DNA of 64,000 bases from Eutypa lata. Lineage: Eukaryota; Ascomycota; Sordariomycetes; Xylariales; Diatrypaceae. The stretch spans positions 2,480,001 through 2,544,000 of the forward strand of contig JAKULF010000007.1 of assembly GCA_022661535.1 (NCBI GenBank), written 5' to 3'. The position numbers and the translations under genes are program-made. The first letter of the stretch is position 1; the number at the start of each line of letters is the position of its first letter. Under the pieces are notes generated by a model. That model ran no database searches and had not been told where the DNA came from. It was given only the letters and a program-made list of their open reading frames with translations. Shown here piece after piece: positions 1 to 12,589 of the stretch.

Positions 1-2525
1 ATTAATTAAAAAGATTTTTTTAAATTTTTTTTATAATTAATATAATAAAGAAAAACTTTTTAATATTAAATTTAATAATGAATTAATAAATAAATTCGAT
101 TAATTTCGAAAATTCATTTATAATTTTAATAATTTTAATAATATTTAATTTATAATAAATAATAAATTAATATTTATTTAATTTTTTAATTTAAATAAAA
201 GTTTTTTTACGTATATTTATTTTTATATTAAATATTTAAAAAAATGATTTAAATAATCGATATATAATATAATAAAATAAAGTAATTTAATTATTATTTA
301 TTTATATTTAATTAAATATTTAATAATTTTTAAAGTTTTTTTTAATAATATATTTAATTTTTATATTTAAAAATTTAAATAAAAAAATATTAAAATATTA
401 ATTATAAATATTAACGTATTTATTATAATGGTTTTTATTAATTAATCGATAAATTAAAAAGGAATTTTTTTTTATTAACGATATATTAATTATTAAATAA
501 TATTATTAATTAATATTTAAATTTTTAATAATTTATTTTTAAATTTTATAATATATAATAATAAATGTTTATTTTTAAGCTTTTTTTTAAGAAAAAAGTT
601 TTAAAATAATTTTTCGTTATATTAATTATTTTTAAAAAAAAGACTTTTAAATAAATTTAATATAAACGTTTTTAAAAGTTTTAATAAAATTTATATAATT
701 AAATATATAAATACGTAAATAAAAGGTTAAATAAAAAGATTTTTTTAATTTCTTTTCATTTTTAAAATAATTTTCGATTAAGAATTAATTTTTAAATTAA
801 TTTTAATATTTATTTAATAATTAAATTTTTTTTAAAAAAGTTTAAATTTTAAAACTTTAATTAAATTTATAAATAAAAAAGTTTTTTTTAAATATTATAT
901 TAATAAATATAAAATTTAAATAAGAAAAATAATAATAATAAAAAAATTAAATATTTAATTTAAACTTTTAACGAAAATGTTATAATTATTAATAAATACG
1001 TTAAAAAAATATTTTAATTAAAATAATAATTTATTAATATAAATAATATTAATTTTTAAATTTTTATTTTATTAAATAATAATTATTTTTTAAATTTTAA
1101 ATTATTTAAAATATAATACGTATATATTAATTTAAATCTTTTTTACGGCATTTAAATATTAAATTATTAATTATTAAAATTAAAAAATAAAATTTTAAAT
1201 TAATTAATTTTTTAAATATTAATTAATTAATATTTATAAAAAATATTATTTTAATTAAAGATTTTATATTTTTTAAATTTAAAATCTTAAATATATTATT
1301 TTAATTATAAATTAATTATTAAAATTTAATTATAACGAAGTTAATTAATCGATAATTTTAAACGATTTAATGATTTTTATTTTTTTTAATAAAAATTAAA
1401 AGTATATATTTTATTTATTTAATTTTAAATATATAAATTTAATTTTTTTATTTAAAAATAAATTTTATTAATAAACTTTTTTTTTTAAAAATATATTTAA
1501 ATTATTTTAATCGAAAAAATTTAATGTTTTTATTAATAATAATAAAATATTTAATTAAATTTATATTTTAAATATCGTTAAACGATTTAATAAAATAATC
1601 GTATTAAGTATAATATAATCGTTTAATTAAAATATTTTTTTTTAATATATTTATTATTAATTTAATAATAATTTCGAATTTATTAAATTAATCGTTAATT
1701 ATAAATTAAAAATTATTTAATAAAGATTTTTATTATAATTTTTAATTTTTAATTAATCGTTTTAAATTTATTTAAATTATAATTTAAAATTAAAAAGTTA
1801 TAATAAAAAATTTAATAATAATTTTATAAAAATAAATTTATAATTTTAATTTATATAAATTTAAATTTATATTAATTATATATAATATTTTCTTTTTATT
1901 TTTTAAATAAAATTTAAAACTTTTTTTAAAACTTTTATTATATAATATAATATTAAAAGTTAATATTTTATTATTAATATCGTTTAAAATTAAATTAATT
2001 TTACTTTAATTATTAATAATATTTATAAAAAAATATAATAATATAAAAAATAAATTTATTATTAATTTCGTTTAACGTAAAATTTTCGTATTTTAAATAA
2101 AATAATTAAAATTATAATATATAATAAAAAAAATAAAAAATAAAAATAAATTATTATTAAAAAAAATTATTAATATTTTTTTTATTAACGATTTCGATTT
2201 TAAATTAAAAAAATAATTAAAAAAGATTTATTAAATTTATTTTTTAATATATAAAAAAAAATGCTTAAATAAATATTTAAATTTAATTAATAATATTTAA
2301 ATATAAATTAAAAATTTAATTTATAATTTATAAATTTATTTTTAATAAATTTCGTTTAATAAAAATAAACGTAATAAAAATAATAATATAACGATTTATT
2401 TTTTTTAAATTAAAAAATAAAAAATAAAAAATTAACGATATAAAAGAATTCGAAATAATAATTAAATTCGAAGAATCTTTTATTTTAAGTTATTTAAAAA
2501 TTAATCGTAAAATTTAAAGTAAAAT
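1..2525. repeat. AT-rich block with RIP signature (left part)
   Basis: This stretch is almost pure A and T: the first two 60-base lines hold 3 and 6 G/C bases. The few remaining C residues are mostly in CpG or CpT, and CpA/TpG are nearly absent. This is what repeat-induced point mutation leaves when it converts CpA to TpA on both strands. No reading frame of useful length exists. The original sequence was probably transposon or other repeated DNA, but it is too degraded to name. It continues off the left edge of the window. Confidence 0.9.
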
Positions 2526-3018
2526 TAAAGTTAGCACGAATAGCGGATATTAATAAAAATACCTTTCGCGGATTAATCGAATCTGGGCCGATAAGGACTT
2601 AGTGCCGAGCTAATTCGAAGCTAATTGGCGCTAGTCTTTTGATTGGTCCTAAAAAAGATTTAGCATTTTGATTGGGTGCATCCTTCAGGTTTTATGGGCC
2701 ACCTAGCTTTGACCACCTACAACCTACAGCTTTTAGACCTACAGCTTTTAGACCTACAGCTTTTAGACCTTGATGGATAGGAATGAGGGAGCAAAAAGAT
2801 GTTGTATTCGTTTAGGTTGTGGGCTACGTAGCGATACCCTAAAGAATTCATATATGGATCCGGATCAGCTGACCACCTCACACACGGCCAGATTGCCCAT
2901 TACGTTAACTACCGCGACGACGTATATCGACGATTTTACCTATCTTAAACATTTCGATTTACCCGATCCGTTAATTTCGACGACCTTTCTCGTATTAAGT
3001 CCTTTAATATATATATAA
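2526..3018. other. Island of normal base composition inside the AT block
   Basis: Within the AT isochore, this roughly 490-bp segment returns abruptly to mixed composition with ordinary CA, TG and CC dinucleotides. It carries a 15-bp tandem repeat and fades back into C-depleted DNA at its right end: from about 2,900 the remaining C is increasingly in CG. An 82-codon open frame (2,770-3,018) exists but resembles no protein I know and is probably chance. The island could be a unique insertion, a young transposon fragment, or an element too short or too rare to have been mutated by RIP. Confidence 0.7.
2722..2766. repeat. 15-bp tandem repeat, three copies
   Basis: Three perfect, adjacent copies of the 15-base unit acctacagcttttag lie in the normal-composition island, followed by a partial copy. 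It is short enough to arise by replication slippage. It sits at the left end of the only 82-codon frame in the island. Confidence 0.9.
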
Positions 3019-6000
3019 TTTAAATCCGGCCGTAATATTTAATTATATTATATTATAAATAATTATTAATTAATTAACTTTAATTTAAATTTTATATTAA
3101 TATTAATTAAATATAATAACGTTAAATTATAATTATATAATACGTTAAAATATTTAATATATAATGCTTAAAAATAATATAATATTATAATAAATAAAAT
3201 TTTAAATAAAAATTATATTTTTTTTAAAAGAATAAAATACGTATATATAATATAAAATATTTAATTTTATAATTTTATTAATATATAAACGATAACGTTA
3301 ATAACTTTATAAATAAAAAAAATTATTTATAAATAATAAATATAATAAATTAAACGTATTTATTTAATAAATAATTTCGTTAATTAATAACGATAATAAT
3401 AATTTTAATAATAATTATTTAAATAACGTATTTAACGAATTATATAATAATAATAATAATTTATTAAATTATTTAACGATTAATTAATAATTTAATAAAT
3501 TAATTAACGATTAAATTAATAATTATTTAACGATTAAAATAATTTAATAAATCGTTTAATAATTACTTAATTATTAAATTAATAATAACGTAATAAATAA
3601 ATAAATTTAATAATTAATATTAAAAATTTAAAAGATTAAAATTAATAACGAAATTAAATTAACGATTATTTAAAGATTTTATAAAATTATTAATTAATAA
3701 TATAATAATTAAAAGATAAAAAATAACGATTTAATAAAAAGTTAATAATAAAATATTAATAAAATAAAGTTATTTTAATTAAAAATAAAAGTATTATAAG
3801 TTTATAAGTTTATTATTTTATTTTTATTATTATTAATAAATAAAAATAAAAAAGTAAAAAAATATTATATTTATTTAAATTATAAGTTATATAACGATAC
3901 TTTAAAAAATTTATATATAAATTTAAATTAATTAATTATTTTATAATTTATAACTTTTAAATTTATACATTTATAATTATAAGTAATTATAATAATTATA
4001 AGTTTAAAAATTATAAATAATAATAATTAATTAAATAATTTATAAACTTACTTTATAATTAATTTATAATTATATATAAATAATTATAATAATTATATAA
4101 AAATAATTTATAAACTTATAAACTTATAACTTATAAATTTATTAATTATTTATTAATTATTTTTTAAATTTATAAACTTATAAATTATAACTTTAAAGTT
4201 TTAATTATTTAAAGATTTTTAATATAATTTTAATTAATTAATTTAATTATAAATTAATTAAATTTATATATAAATGTAAAATTAAATATATATATAAAGT
4301 TAAATAAAAGATTTATATATAATAATTAATGTAAAAAGCTTATAATATAATAATTAAATTTATAAAATTCGTAATATATAATAATAAATTTATAAAACTT
4401 AAGGTTTAAATTTTAAAAAAAAAATAAAAAGATTCGAATTTCGTAATTTAAATTTTTTAAATCTTTTAAACATTTAAATTATCGTAATATATAATTTATT
4501 ATAAAATTTATAAGTAAAAGTAAATATTATAATAATTTAAATGATTTTATTATTATTAATTATTTTTAATTTTAAATAAATTTTTCGATTAAATTTTTCG
4601 AATTTAATATAATAAGTTATAACTTATAAAGTAAAATTTTATCGATTTTAAAAATCGAAAAAAAGTTTTCGAAGTTTATAAAAAACCGTACTTTTTTATA
4701 CCGTAACGATTAATAAAATTTTAATAAATTTAATAAATATAATTCGTTTTAATTAAATTTAAATATTAATATTATAAATTATAAAGTTATAATTTATAAA
4801 AGTTTAATTTTATTTTAAACTTTTTTTTAATTTTTTAATTAAGTTTAATATTTTCGATTTTATATAATAATATATTTAATAATATTAAATAATTTTTTAT
4901 TAATTTATAATAATATTTAATTTTTTTTTAAAAATTTAAATCGTTATTATTTAAAAAATTATTATTTTTTACGTTAAATAACTTTAAATTTATATTTTTT
5001 ATAAAAATTAATTAAATTATTTTTTTATAAATTAATTTTTTTATTAAAATTAAATTAATTTTAATTATATATTTTATTAAAAAATTATAAAATTATTTAT
5101 TAATTTTAATAAAAATAAAATATTTAATTTTAAAATTAATATTAATAAAATTTTATTATAATTAATTTTTATTTAATAATAAATTATAAAATTTATTTAT
5201 ATTTATAATAAAAACTTTAATTATTAATAAAATTTTATTAATAAAAAAAGAAAAAATTACGTAATAATTAATTAAAAAAGTATTATTATTAATTATTTTT
5301 AATTTATATTTTTTTTAAAATTTAAGTTTTTTAAATTTTAATTTAATAATAATATTAAAATTAATTAATTTTAATAAAAATTTATAATTAATAAAACATT
5401 TACGTATAAATATATTATTTACTTTTTTATTAATAAATTTAAAAAATTTTTAATTATTATTAATTTTAATTTAATTAATAAAATTAAATTTATTTATATT
5501 AATATTAATATAAATAAAATATAATATAAATATTAAAAAACGATATTTTAATAATATTTTAAATTTACGTTTTTTCGTAAATAATTTAAATTATTTATTA
5601 AGTTAAATTTTTATAATTAAACTTTAATTTAAAAAAAAATTATATAAAATAAATTATTTATATTAATTTAATTTTTAATATAATTTTTATATATATAAAT
5701 CGAAATTATATCGTTTTATTTTTATAATTTTATAATTTTTTTATATATATAAAATTTAATATTTATTAAACGTTATATAAAATCGTTTATATTTATAAAA
5801 TTAAAATTAAAAAAATTAATTTTTTTTAATTTAAATAATAATTTATAAAAATTTATTAAATTATATTAAAATTTAATTAATAAATTAAACGAAAAAAATC
5901 GTCGATTTAAAATAAACTTTTATCGAAATATATTTTTATTTTTATCGATATTTATATATAAAAAAAATGTTATAAATTAAGTTTTTTATATAAATTTAAT

Positions 6001-8520
6001 AATAAAAATAATAATAATTTTTTAATAATATTTAATAATTTTTTATTTAAATTATTTATATATTTATTTAAATTAAAAGATTTTTATAATCTTTTTTTAA
6101 TTATATAATTAATTTTTATATTAATAAATTTTAATATTTTTTTAAACTTTAATAATTTTAAAATTAATTTATTACGATTATAAATATTTTAAATTTAATA
6201 AATAATTTAAAATAATTAAAAAATACGTATTTTTTATAATTATAATTATAATATACGAAAATAAAACGTATTTTATTTTTATAATTATTAAATTTATATT
6301 AAATTTATTAATAATAAAAAATAATTATATTTTTTAATTAAAAAAACTTAAACTTTATTAATTATTATTTTATTTATTTTATTAATTAATTTATTATATT
6401 TATATATTTATTAAAAATATTTAATTTAAATATATTTATTATAATAATTAATATATTTATTCGTTATATTAAACGTTTAAAATAAATATAAATTTAAAAG
6501 TTTTTAATAATAAAATAATTAAAATTTAAAATTATTAACTTTTTTATATAATTAAAATTTTTATTTTTTATTTTTTTAATTATTATTTTTAATTTATAAA
6601 TTATATTTTTAATTATTAATTTAATTTTTTTAATATATTTTTTAATTTTATTAATAAAATTATTTTTTTAATTTAATATTATTTTATAAAAAATAATAAT
6701 ATTTTTTATATTATAAAACGTATAACGTTTATTTATTTTATTAATATCGTTAATTTTATTTTTAATAAATAAATAATTAATAATTTTATTTTATAAAATT
6801 TTATTTTTATAATTTTTATTTAAATATATATATTTATATATTTAATTTCGAAACTTTATTAATTAACGATTATTAATTTTTTAAAAGAATTTATTAATTT
6901 ATTTTATAAAAATATAAAGCTTTTTTTTTAATTAATATTTAAAATTATTAATTTTTAAAATAAATTCGATATTATTCGTTTTTATTTAAATAAAAAAATC
7001 TTTATTAAAATTAAATTTTAAAAAATTATATTTTATTCGTTTAAATTCGAAAAGTTATAAATATTAAAACTTTATATTATTTTATAAATTATTTTTAAAT
7101 AAAAAATAAAGTTTAATTTTTTTAATTTTTTATTATTATAAAGTTTAATTTTTTTATATATAATTTTAAATCATTAATATATTTTTTAAAAAAAAATTTA
7201 ATTTTTTTTTTAAATATAAATTAATTTATTTTAATAATAAATAATTTAAAAATTAATAAAGTATTATTAAAAATTAATATAAAAGTTAATAAAATTATTA
7301 ATTTAAAAGTTAATTTTAAAAAATTAATAAATTAAATCGTTAATTCGAAAATAATTAAAGTATTTTCGTATTTTTTAATTATTTATATAAACTTTTTAAC
7401 TTTAATTAAATATTTTAAAATAACGTATAATATTTCGATTAAAATCGTTTTAAATTTAAAATTTATAACGAAAGTTATAATATATATAATAAAAAAAATA
7501 ATAATTTATATAATTATTTAAATAATTAATAATTTAATTTATAATAATTAATCGTTATAATTTCTTTTAATTAAAAAATAAAAAACATTAAATTATTTAA
7601 ATAAAAATAAAATAAATAAATAAAAGTTTTTAAAAACGATTATATTAATTTAATATATAAATAAAATAAAAAGTATTATACGAATTTAAAATAACGTAAA
7701 TTAATATTAAAAAAAAATTTAAATTAAAAATTTAAATTTTATTTATAATAAATACGTTTTATTTATATAAAAAAAATTTTTAATTTTTTTAATTTTTTAA
7801 ATCGTAATAATTAAATATATAAATAACTTTTAATTCTTATAAAATAATAAATTTTTTAATAAAAAAAAAAGTAAATAAATAAATATAATTTTCGATTAAT
7901 TTAAAATATAAATTAATTTAATTAATTAAAAAAATTATATAAAATTAAAAAATTTAATATAAAAATAAAAACGATAATTTTAATATTTTTTTAAATAATT
8001 AAAAGATAATTAAAATATAAATATTTTATTTAATTTTTAAATAATAAAATAAATTTTTAAAATAATTTACGAAATTTAATTATTTAAATTTTATTTTTAT
8101 ATATTAATAAAAATATTATAATAATAAAATAAAAATAAAAATATAATTATAATTATAGTTTTTAAGTATTTTTTTATTAAATTAAATAATAAAAAGATTT
8201 ATTTAATAATCGAATTACGTAATTTATTTATAAGCTTAATTATAATATTAAAATTAAAGTTTTTAATTTTTCGTAATTTATTTTATTTATTAATAATGTT
8301 AATTTTAAACTTTTAAGTAATTTTTTTCTTTAATTATTTTAATAATAATTAATTAACGTAATTATATAAACGATTAAATAATATAAATTAAATTTATATT
8401 ATTTAATATTATAATAATTATAACGATAATATTAAATTAAATTAAATTTATTTAATTTAACATTTAATTTAAATAAATTAAATTAAATTACATCTTTTTC
8501 GAATTTAATTAAAGCAAATC
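3019..8520. repeat. AT-rich block with RIP signature (right part)
   Basis: Composition and dinucleotide pattern match the left block: long A/T runs, nearly no CA, TG or CC, and isolated acg/tcg and ct. Short local repeats such as alternating acttataa/ttataagt around 3,790-4,200 are visible but degenerate. There are no genes. The boundary with normal DNA lies near 8,520, where CA, GG and CC reappear. It may be a RIP-inactivated transposon nest at a pericentromeric, subtelomeric or dispersed AT isochore. The sequence alone does not decide which. Confidence 0.9.
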
Positions 8521-9679
8521 TAAGCATTAATTTGATTTAAATGATTTAATGATTACTTTCCTTTTTAAGTACTATGTAAAAATTAGTAGTATGTGGCCCA
8601 GGTGTTTTGATAATATCGTTGACCTTGTCGTTGATTATTTGGCTTAAGCTTCGCCAGACCTACTGGAAGTAGGTATTGTCGATCATGAAGGTTCCTTCCG
8701 AAGCCCGGAAAATCTCTTCGCGGTGATTAAACAAATCAAATCGCGAATCGCCTCAAATCAGTCAAAGCAGGATATATTGTTTGGTTTGATTTGATTTGGC
8801 CCAATCTTGGATTTTTCGTGATTTGTTTGATTTGTTGCTAACGCTGAGTAGCCAACGATATATCATGTGATAGGCCCTAGAGAAGCCGGTGCCGTTCAGG
8901 CAATATGATTTCGAGCCAAGACTGTAAAGCATCTCTTGCTAGTCAAGGGACGCAGCTCATGATCCAAAGATAGAAGATGTGTTTCAAGGGCACCCCTTTT
9001 GATTTACGAGTAACTTACGATACTGACTATAGAGCAGTGACCGCAGTATGCTAGGTTTCTCTAATAGAAGAGAGATTTCAAATCCTTATATTGTAAGACC
9101 GTGGTCCATGTTATGATTGTTCAGGTACAACTCTACTACGCATTAATCGATTCCCCTTTCATAGTTAAAGTTGAAGCGATCAATATAAAGATGTTGTCAT
9201 TTTAAGCAAATAGCTATAGCGTATCGCTCTTAGAAGGTATTATTTGACTTGGGATACGAAAATAACAAACATCAACATGTAAAGGTTGTATTCAGTATAG
9301 AGCTAACATAGCAGAGTAGAACAATACAAAGTAATGCTTCAAGTCCGAAATCATGGATCTATCGGGCTACTTTAACTAGTGAATCATACGTAGGACATGT
9401 CTTTATAACTCGAGATTAAGCACTGAAACCAATATATCAAGTTAGAGTCAACTGCTAGTAGTCATAACATCCATGAAGAACGAGTGAATCTCTTAGTTTG
9501 GGATCTGCTTCAATAAATACGATCTATTAATTAGTTCTAGGATAACGGTAAGTATCGTTATGAATAGCCGAAAAGTCTATGATAAGTCAAAGATAGCCCC
9601 TGAACTTTGCTAAATAACAAACCACCTCTTAAAAGCACACCGCATCCCACCTCATGCCACTCCACTCTAAGCCAATATA
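8521..9679. other. Intergenic edge of AT block, no gene seen
   Basis: This is mixed-composition DNA between the AT block and the alcohol dehydrogenase stop codon. No credible coding sequence is seen. It holds the inverted repeat at 8,730-8,836 and otherwise scattered stop codons in all frames. It includes the 3' flank of the minus-strand ADH gene. Confidence 0.6.
8730..8836. repeat. Inverted repeat, possible small MITE or transposon-end remnant
   Basis: The left arm aacaaatcaaatcgcgaa (8,730-8,747) and the reverse complement of the right arm (8,815-8,836) share AACAAATCAAA and a final CGAA, with a 3-4 base gap between them. A further TTTGATTTGATTTGG lies inside. The arms enclose about 70 bp. 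Terminal repeats rich in CAAATC occur at ends of some fungal DNA transposons, so this may be a remnant at the border of the RIP block. No clear target-site duplication was identified. Confidence 0.45.
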
Positions 9680-10923
9680 TTACCAGATGTCCCAATATTC
9701 CTCGTTTACTAGACAATATCTGTACCTCGCCTTGCCTTGCTCTAAGTCGATAATGGCCTTGTTAGCATCCTTCATTGGCCGGTCTTGGACGAGACCGCGC
9801 AAGTGCTTGCGCACGACGAGATCCAACATGGCTCGGATATCATCTGGTGACCCGATGCAAGACCCTGCGAACTTTAGGCCACCGAAGGCGACGGGGAGTG
9901 CTTCTATTCCGAGCGGTCCATCATCAGGGAGCCCCACTTGGACAAACGTGCCACGCATCTTCAGCAACTTGAGGTAGCCGTTGATGGGTACCTAGAACGT
10001 GACGGTTAGTGAAATGAATGTGATTGCAAGGTCCGACGTAAAAACTTACTTTACTAGAAGCCACTGTACAGACAATCAAATCAAGAGTACCGCGATGTTT
10101 CTCAACCCAGTCTTTCTCGTCGTCCGTAGCGATATAGTCATCAGCTCGGAAGCTCAGGACCTCATCTCGCTTCGACTCTTTCCTAGAGATGCCTACAACC
10201 TTGTCGGCGCCCATGGCCTTGGCGAAGATAATACCGTAGTGTCCTAATCCCCCGACGCCGACAATCCCCACGTTCATCCCCGCATGGACGTTAGCGGCCC
10301 GCAGTGGGGCGAACATCGTGACCCCACCGCACATCATGGGCGCGACATCCCGGCTCGAGATCCCGTCGGGAATGGGAATCACGAAGTGTGATGGCGCACG
10401 GTGGTACGTCGCATATCCACCTTGCGAGCGCCCTCCATTGAAGTGCGTCGAGGCGTACGTCCAGACGAAGTGACCACAGTAGTTCTCCTCTCCGGCCGCG
10501 CAAGCACTGCATTTCCCAAATCGGGAGAGGCAGCTGTCGTTCTGCGCCCCTACGCCGACGCGGTCGCCTACTTTGATGTGGCCTTCGGCCTGGGAGCCCA
10601 CGCGCACGGCGATGCCGACAATCTCGTGTCCCACTGTTATCGGGTACGGGGTTGTGCCCTAGCGAAGGAATTGTTAGCCACAAATGCCCGGAGGGGTTCA
10701 GCACCCTCGGATTAGATAGGCAAGTACGTACGAAGCCGTTGCGTAGGAAGTGTAAGTCCGTGCCGCACATTCCGCAGTGCGTAACCTTGATGTCGATGTC
10801 GGTCTCCTCCCAAGGTTTCGGCTCAAACTCCTTCCATACCATTTCGCCATTGACGGCTGTGGGGTCTTCGCCCACCCATCCCTCGAACTTGTAGTCTGTT
10901 GGGGTAGACTTTGTGTTGCTCAT
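9680..10923 (-). CDS. NADP-dependent zinc alcohol dehydrogenase (MDR family, ADH6/cinnamyl-alcohol-dehydrogenase type)
   Basis: Three exons on the minus strand: 10923-10732, 10658-10050 and 9991-9680, giving 370 residues, the usual length for the family. Introns of 73 and 58 nt have GTACGT and GTAAGT donors and CTAAC branch sites. Family features seen: GMCGTDLH with catalytic-zinc Cys53, a GHE motif (around residue 75) completed exactly by the first splice, the structural-zinc four-cysteine loop (C..FGKCSACAAGEENYC), and the Rossmann motif GVGGLGHYG followed by SRKESK, where the basic residues suggest NADPH rather than NADH. Expected role: cytosolic reduction of aliphatic or aromatic aldehydes to alcohols. 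It is divergent from the MFS gene across a 1.7-kb gap and lies about 1.2 kb from the AT block, yet its codons show no sign of RIP. The substrate is not predictable. Confidence 0.93.
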
Positions 10924-12589
10924 AGTGAATTATGCCTTGATTCTGTTCAATTGTGTCTTGATGCCTATTGCTTACACAGTAGTCATCCATACCTACTTTG
11001 CTGATTTTATATGTGTTCTACGCAGTCGGCGCAGACCGGTGCGTAGCTGGCATATTCTCAACAGCCAGTCGCCCATTGTCGATCTCTCGTCCACGACAGC
11101 GTGCGATCATACCATATGCTGCTTACCCGGCACCGACGAGTTTTCAGCTGTGGCATATCTTCGATCTGACGATGAAGGATTACGAGGCCAGCCTCAGTCC
11201 TCGAGGCAGCCTCCGATGTAAGATTGATCGGGCCGCGAAAGCGATGACAGGGATCTGATAGGGCCAGTGGTGAGAAAGCGTGGGCTGCCAGCTTTCGTTA
11301 AATGCCAAGAAGGGTCCAGCACCGTATTTTAAGCGAGCTGCATCGTCGGGCAGTGCCGCACTCCTGGGTAGCCTTATAACTAAACCCCCGGGAGGCATGG
11401 CCGATACGGTAGTGATGCATGCAGAGAACTGTCCGCCAAGCTTGCCCAAGAACATAATCTGGTAATGTAGCCATCCAGTCATGCTTATCGTATGATGATT
11501 TTCCTCAACGTCTTCAATCAACTACATGCAGAAAATTTAGATGCCTATCAATAAAGTATTTCATAGCATCTTCATCCAAAATTTTCGGTGCAACCGTCGT
11601 ATCCAGCAAGTTCCTTTCTCTATCTATGGTATACCGTCGCATCGAGCTCACGTGTCAAGTATCCAGGCTGCCAGGATCAGCTGCTAGGATGTAACCTGAG
11701 TGCGCTTACACCGTTACTCCCACACCGTTACTTCAGTCACATATGTTAGCAATTGACGACACTTCTTCTACACGGGAATTCAGTGGTAGCATCTGGACTT
11801 GGTTTATTCCTAGCCACAGGGAGGTAAAGAATGATGTGGCTTTAACGTTACAATCACGTTATGGACCTCGACCTCTACCTACCTGATCGCTGTGGCCGTA
11901 GTCAGTCCACCTCTGCTATTCTAGGCAGTGTTAGGCATGCGCATAATTACCACTTTCAGATCTTTCCAGGGCTCTAAGAACAAAAGAGTTCTAGGCCACC
12001 TCTCTACCCAATACATTCCACTGGCTTTCTTGCTCCTCCAACTGATATCGTGCCCGAAGCAATGAATGACTAAGATATAATGTAGCGATTAGTAGAAGAT
12101 GTATGAGATGGTTCCTGCAGACAACCACCGCTAACACATGTATCTCAAATAGTATTTTGAGCTAACTCGAGCACATCATTGCCATAGCTCCGCCGATCCT
12201 CGGTGACTTGGACCTATAGAATGAAGGCTTAATGCTATATAGAGCAAAAAGGTGGGGCCGTATCCTCGGGTTTGCCGCCAACCACATTGCGTCCCCGCAC
12301 TCGCCATCAAGAGCGAGCCAGGAAAAAAAATCTATCGTAGCGGTCATCGGTGGAACAACCAGTGAAACAATTGGGGCCTGGTTGGGAATGCCTTTTCCTG
12401 TGACCGTTTTTCTCGTTCTGCACACTACATACTCACACAGGAATAACATAGATTGCACATTTCGCCTTCTCTTGTTACTAGTGTGAAGTTCCGCCATACG
12501 GTACCAACTCTGAAGAATATCTCATCAATTCTTACCTCCGAGCTCAATATACCATATAATCGACTTCACCGAGCTCACCTTCGCAGTCA
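10924..12589. other. Divergent intergenic region between ADH and MFS
   Basis: This is 1.67 kb between the ADH start (minus) and the MFS start (plus). Open frames such as 11,180-11,521 (-) and 12,162-12,497 (-) have no recognisable motifs. It presumably holds both promoters. No transcription-factor site can be assigned from sequence alone. Confidence 0.55.

Noticed and set aside
2770..3018. 82-codon frame in the normal-composition island
   Set aside because: No motif, no splice context, and it runs into RIP-like sequence. A chance frame is more likely.
1..8520. Centromere assignment for the AT block
   Set aside because: AT richness and RIP fit, but only the right edge is in view and no CenH3 information is available, so it is only a possibility.
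10401..10715. 104-codon plus-strand frame over the ADH gene
   Set aside because: It is antisense to well-supported ADH exons and lacks family features.
11180..11521. 113-codon minus-strand frame upstream of ADH
   Set aside because: No recognisable domain, no splice support, and atypical composition for a protein.
12162..12497. 111-codon minus-strand frame upstream of MFS
   Set aside because: It lies in the presumed promoter or leader of the MFS gene and has no motif.
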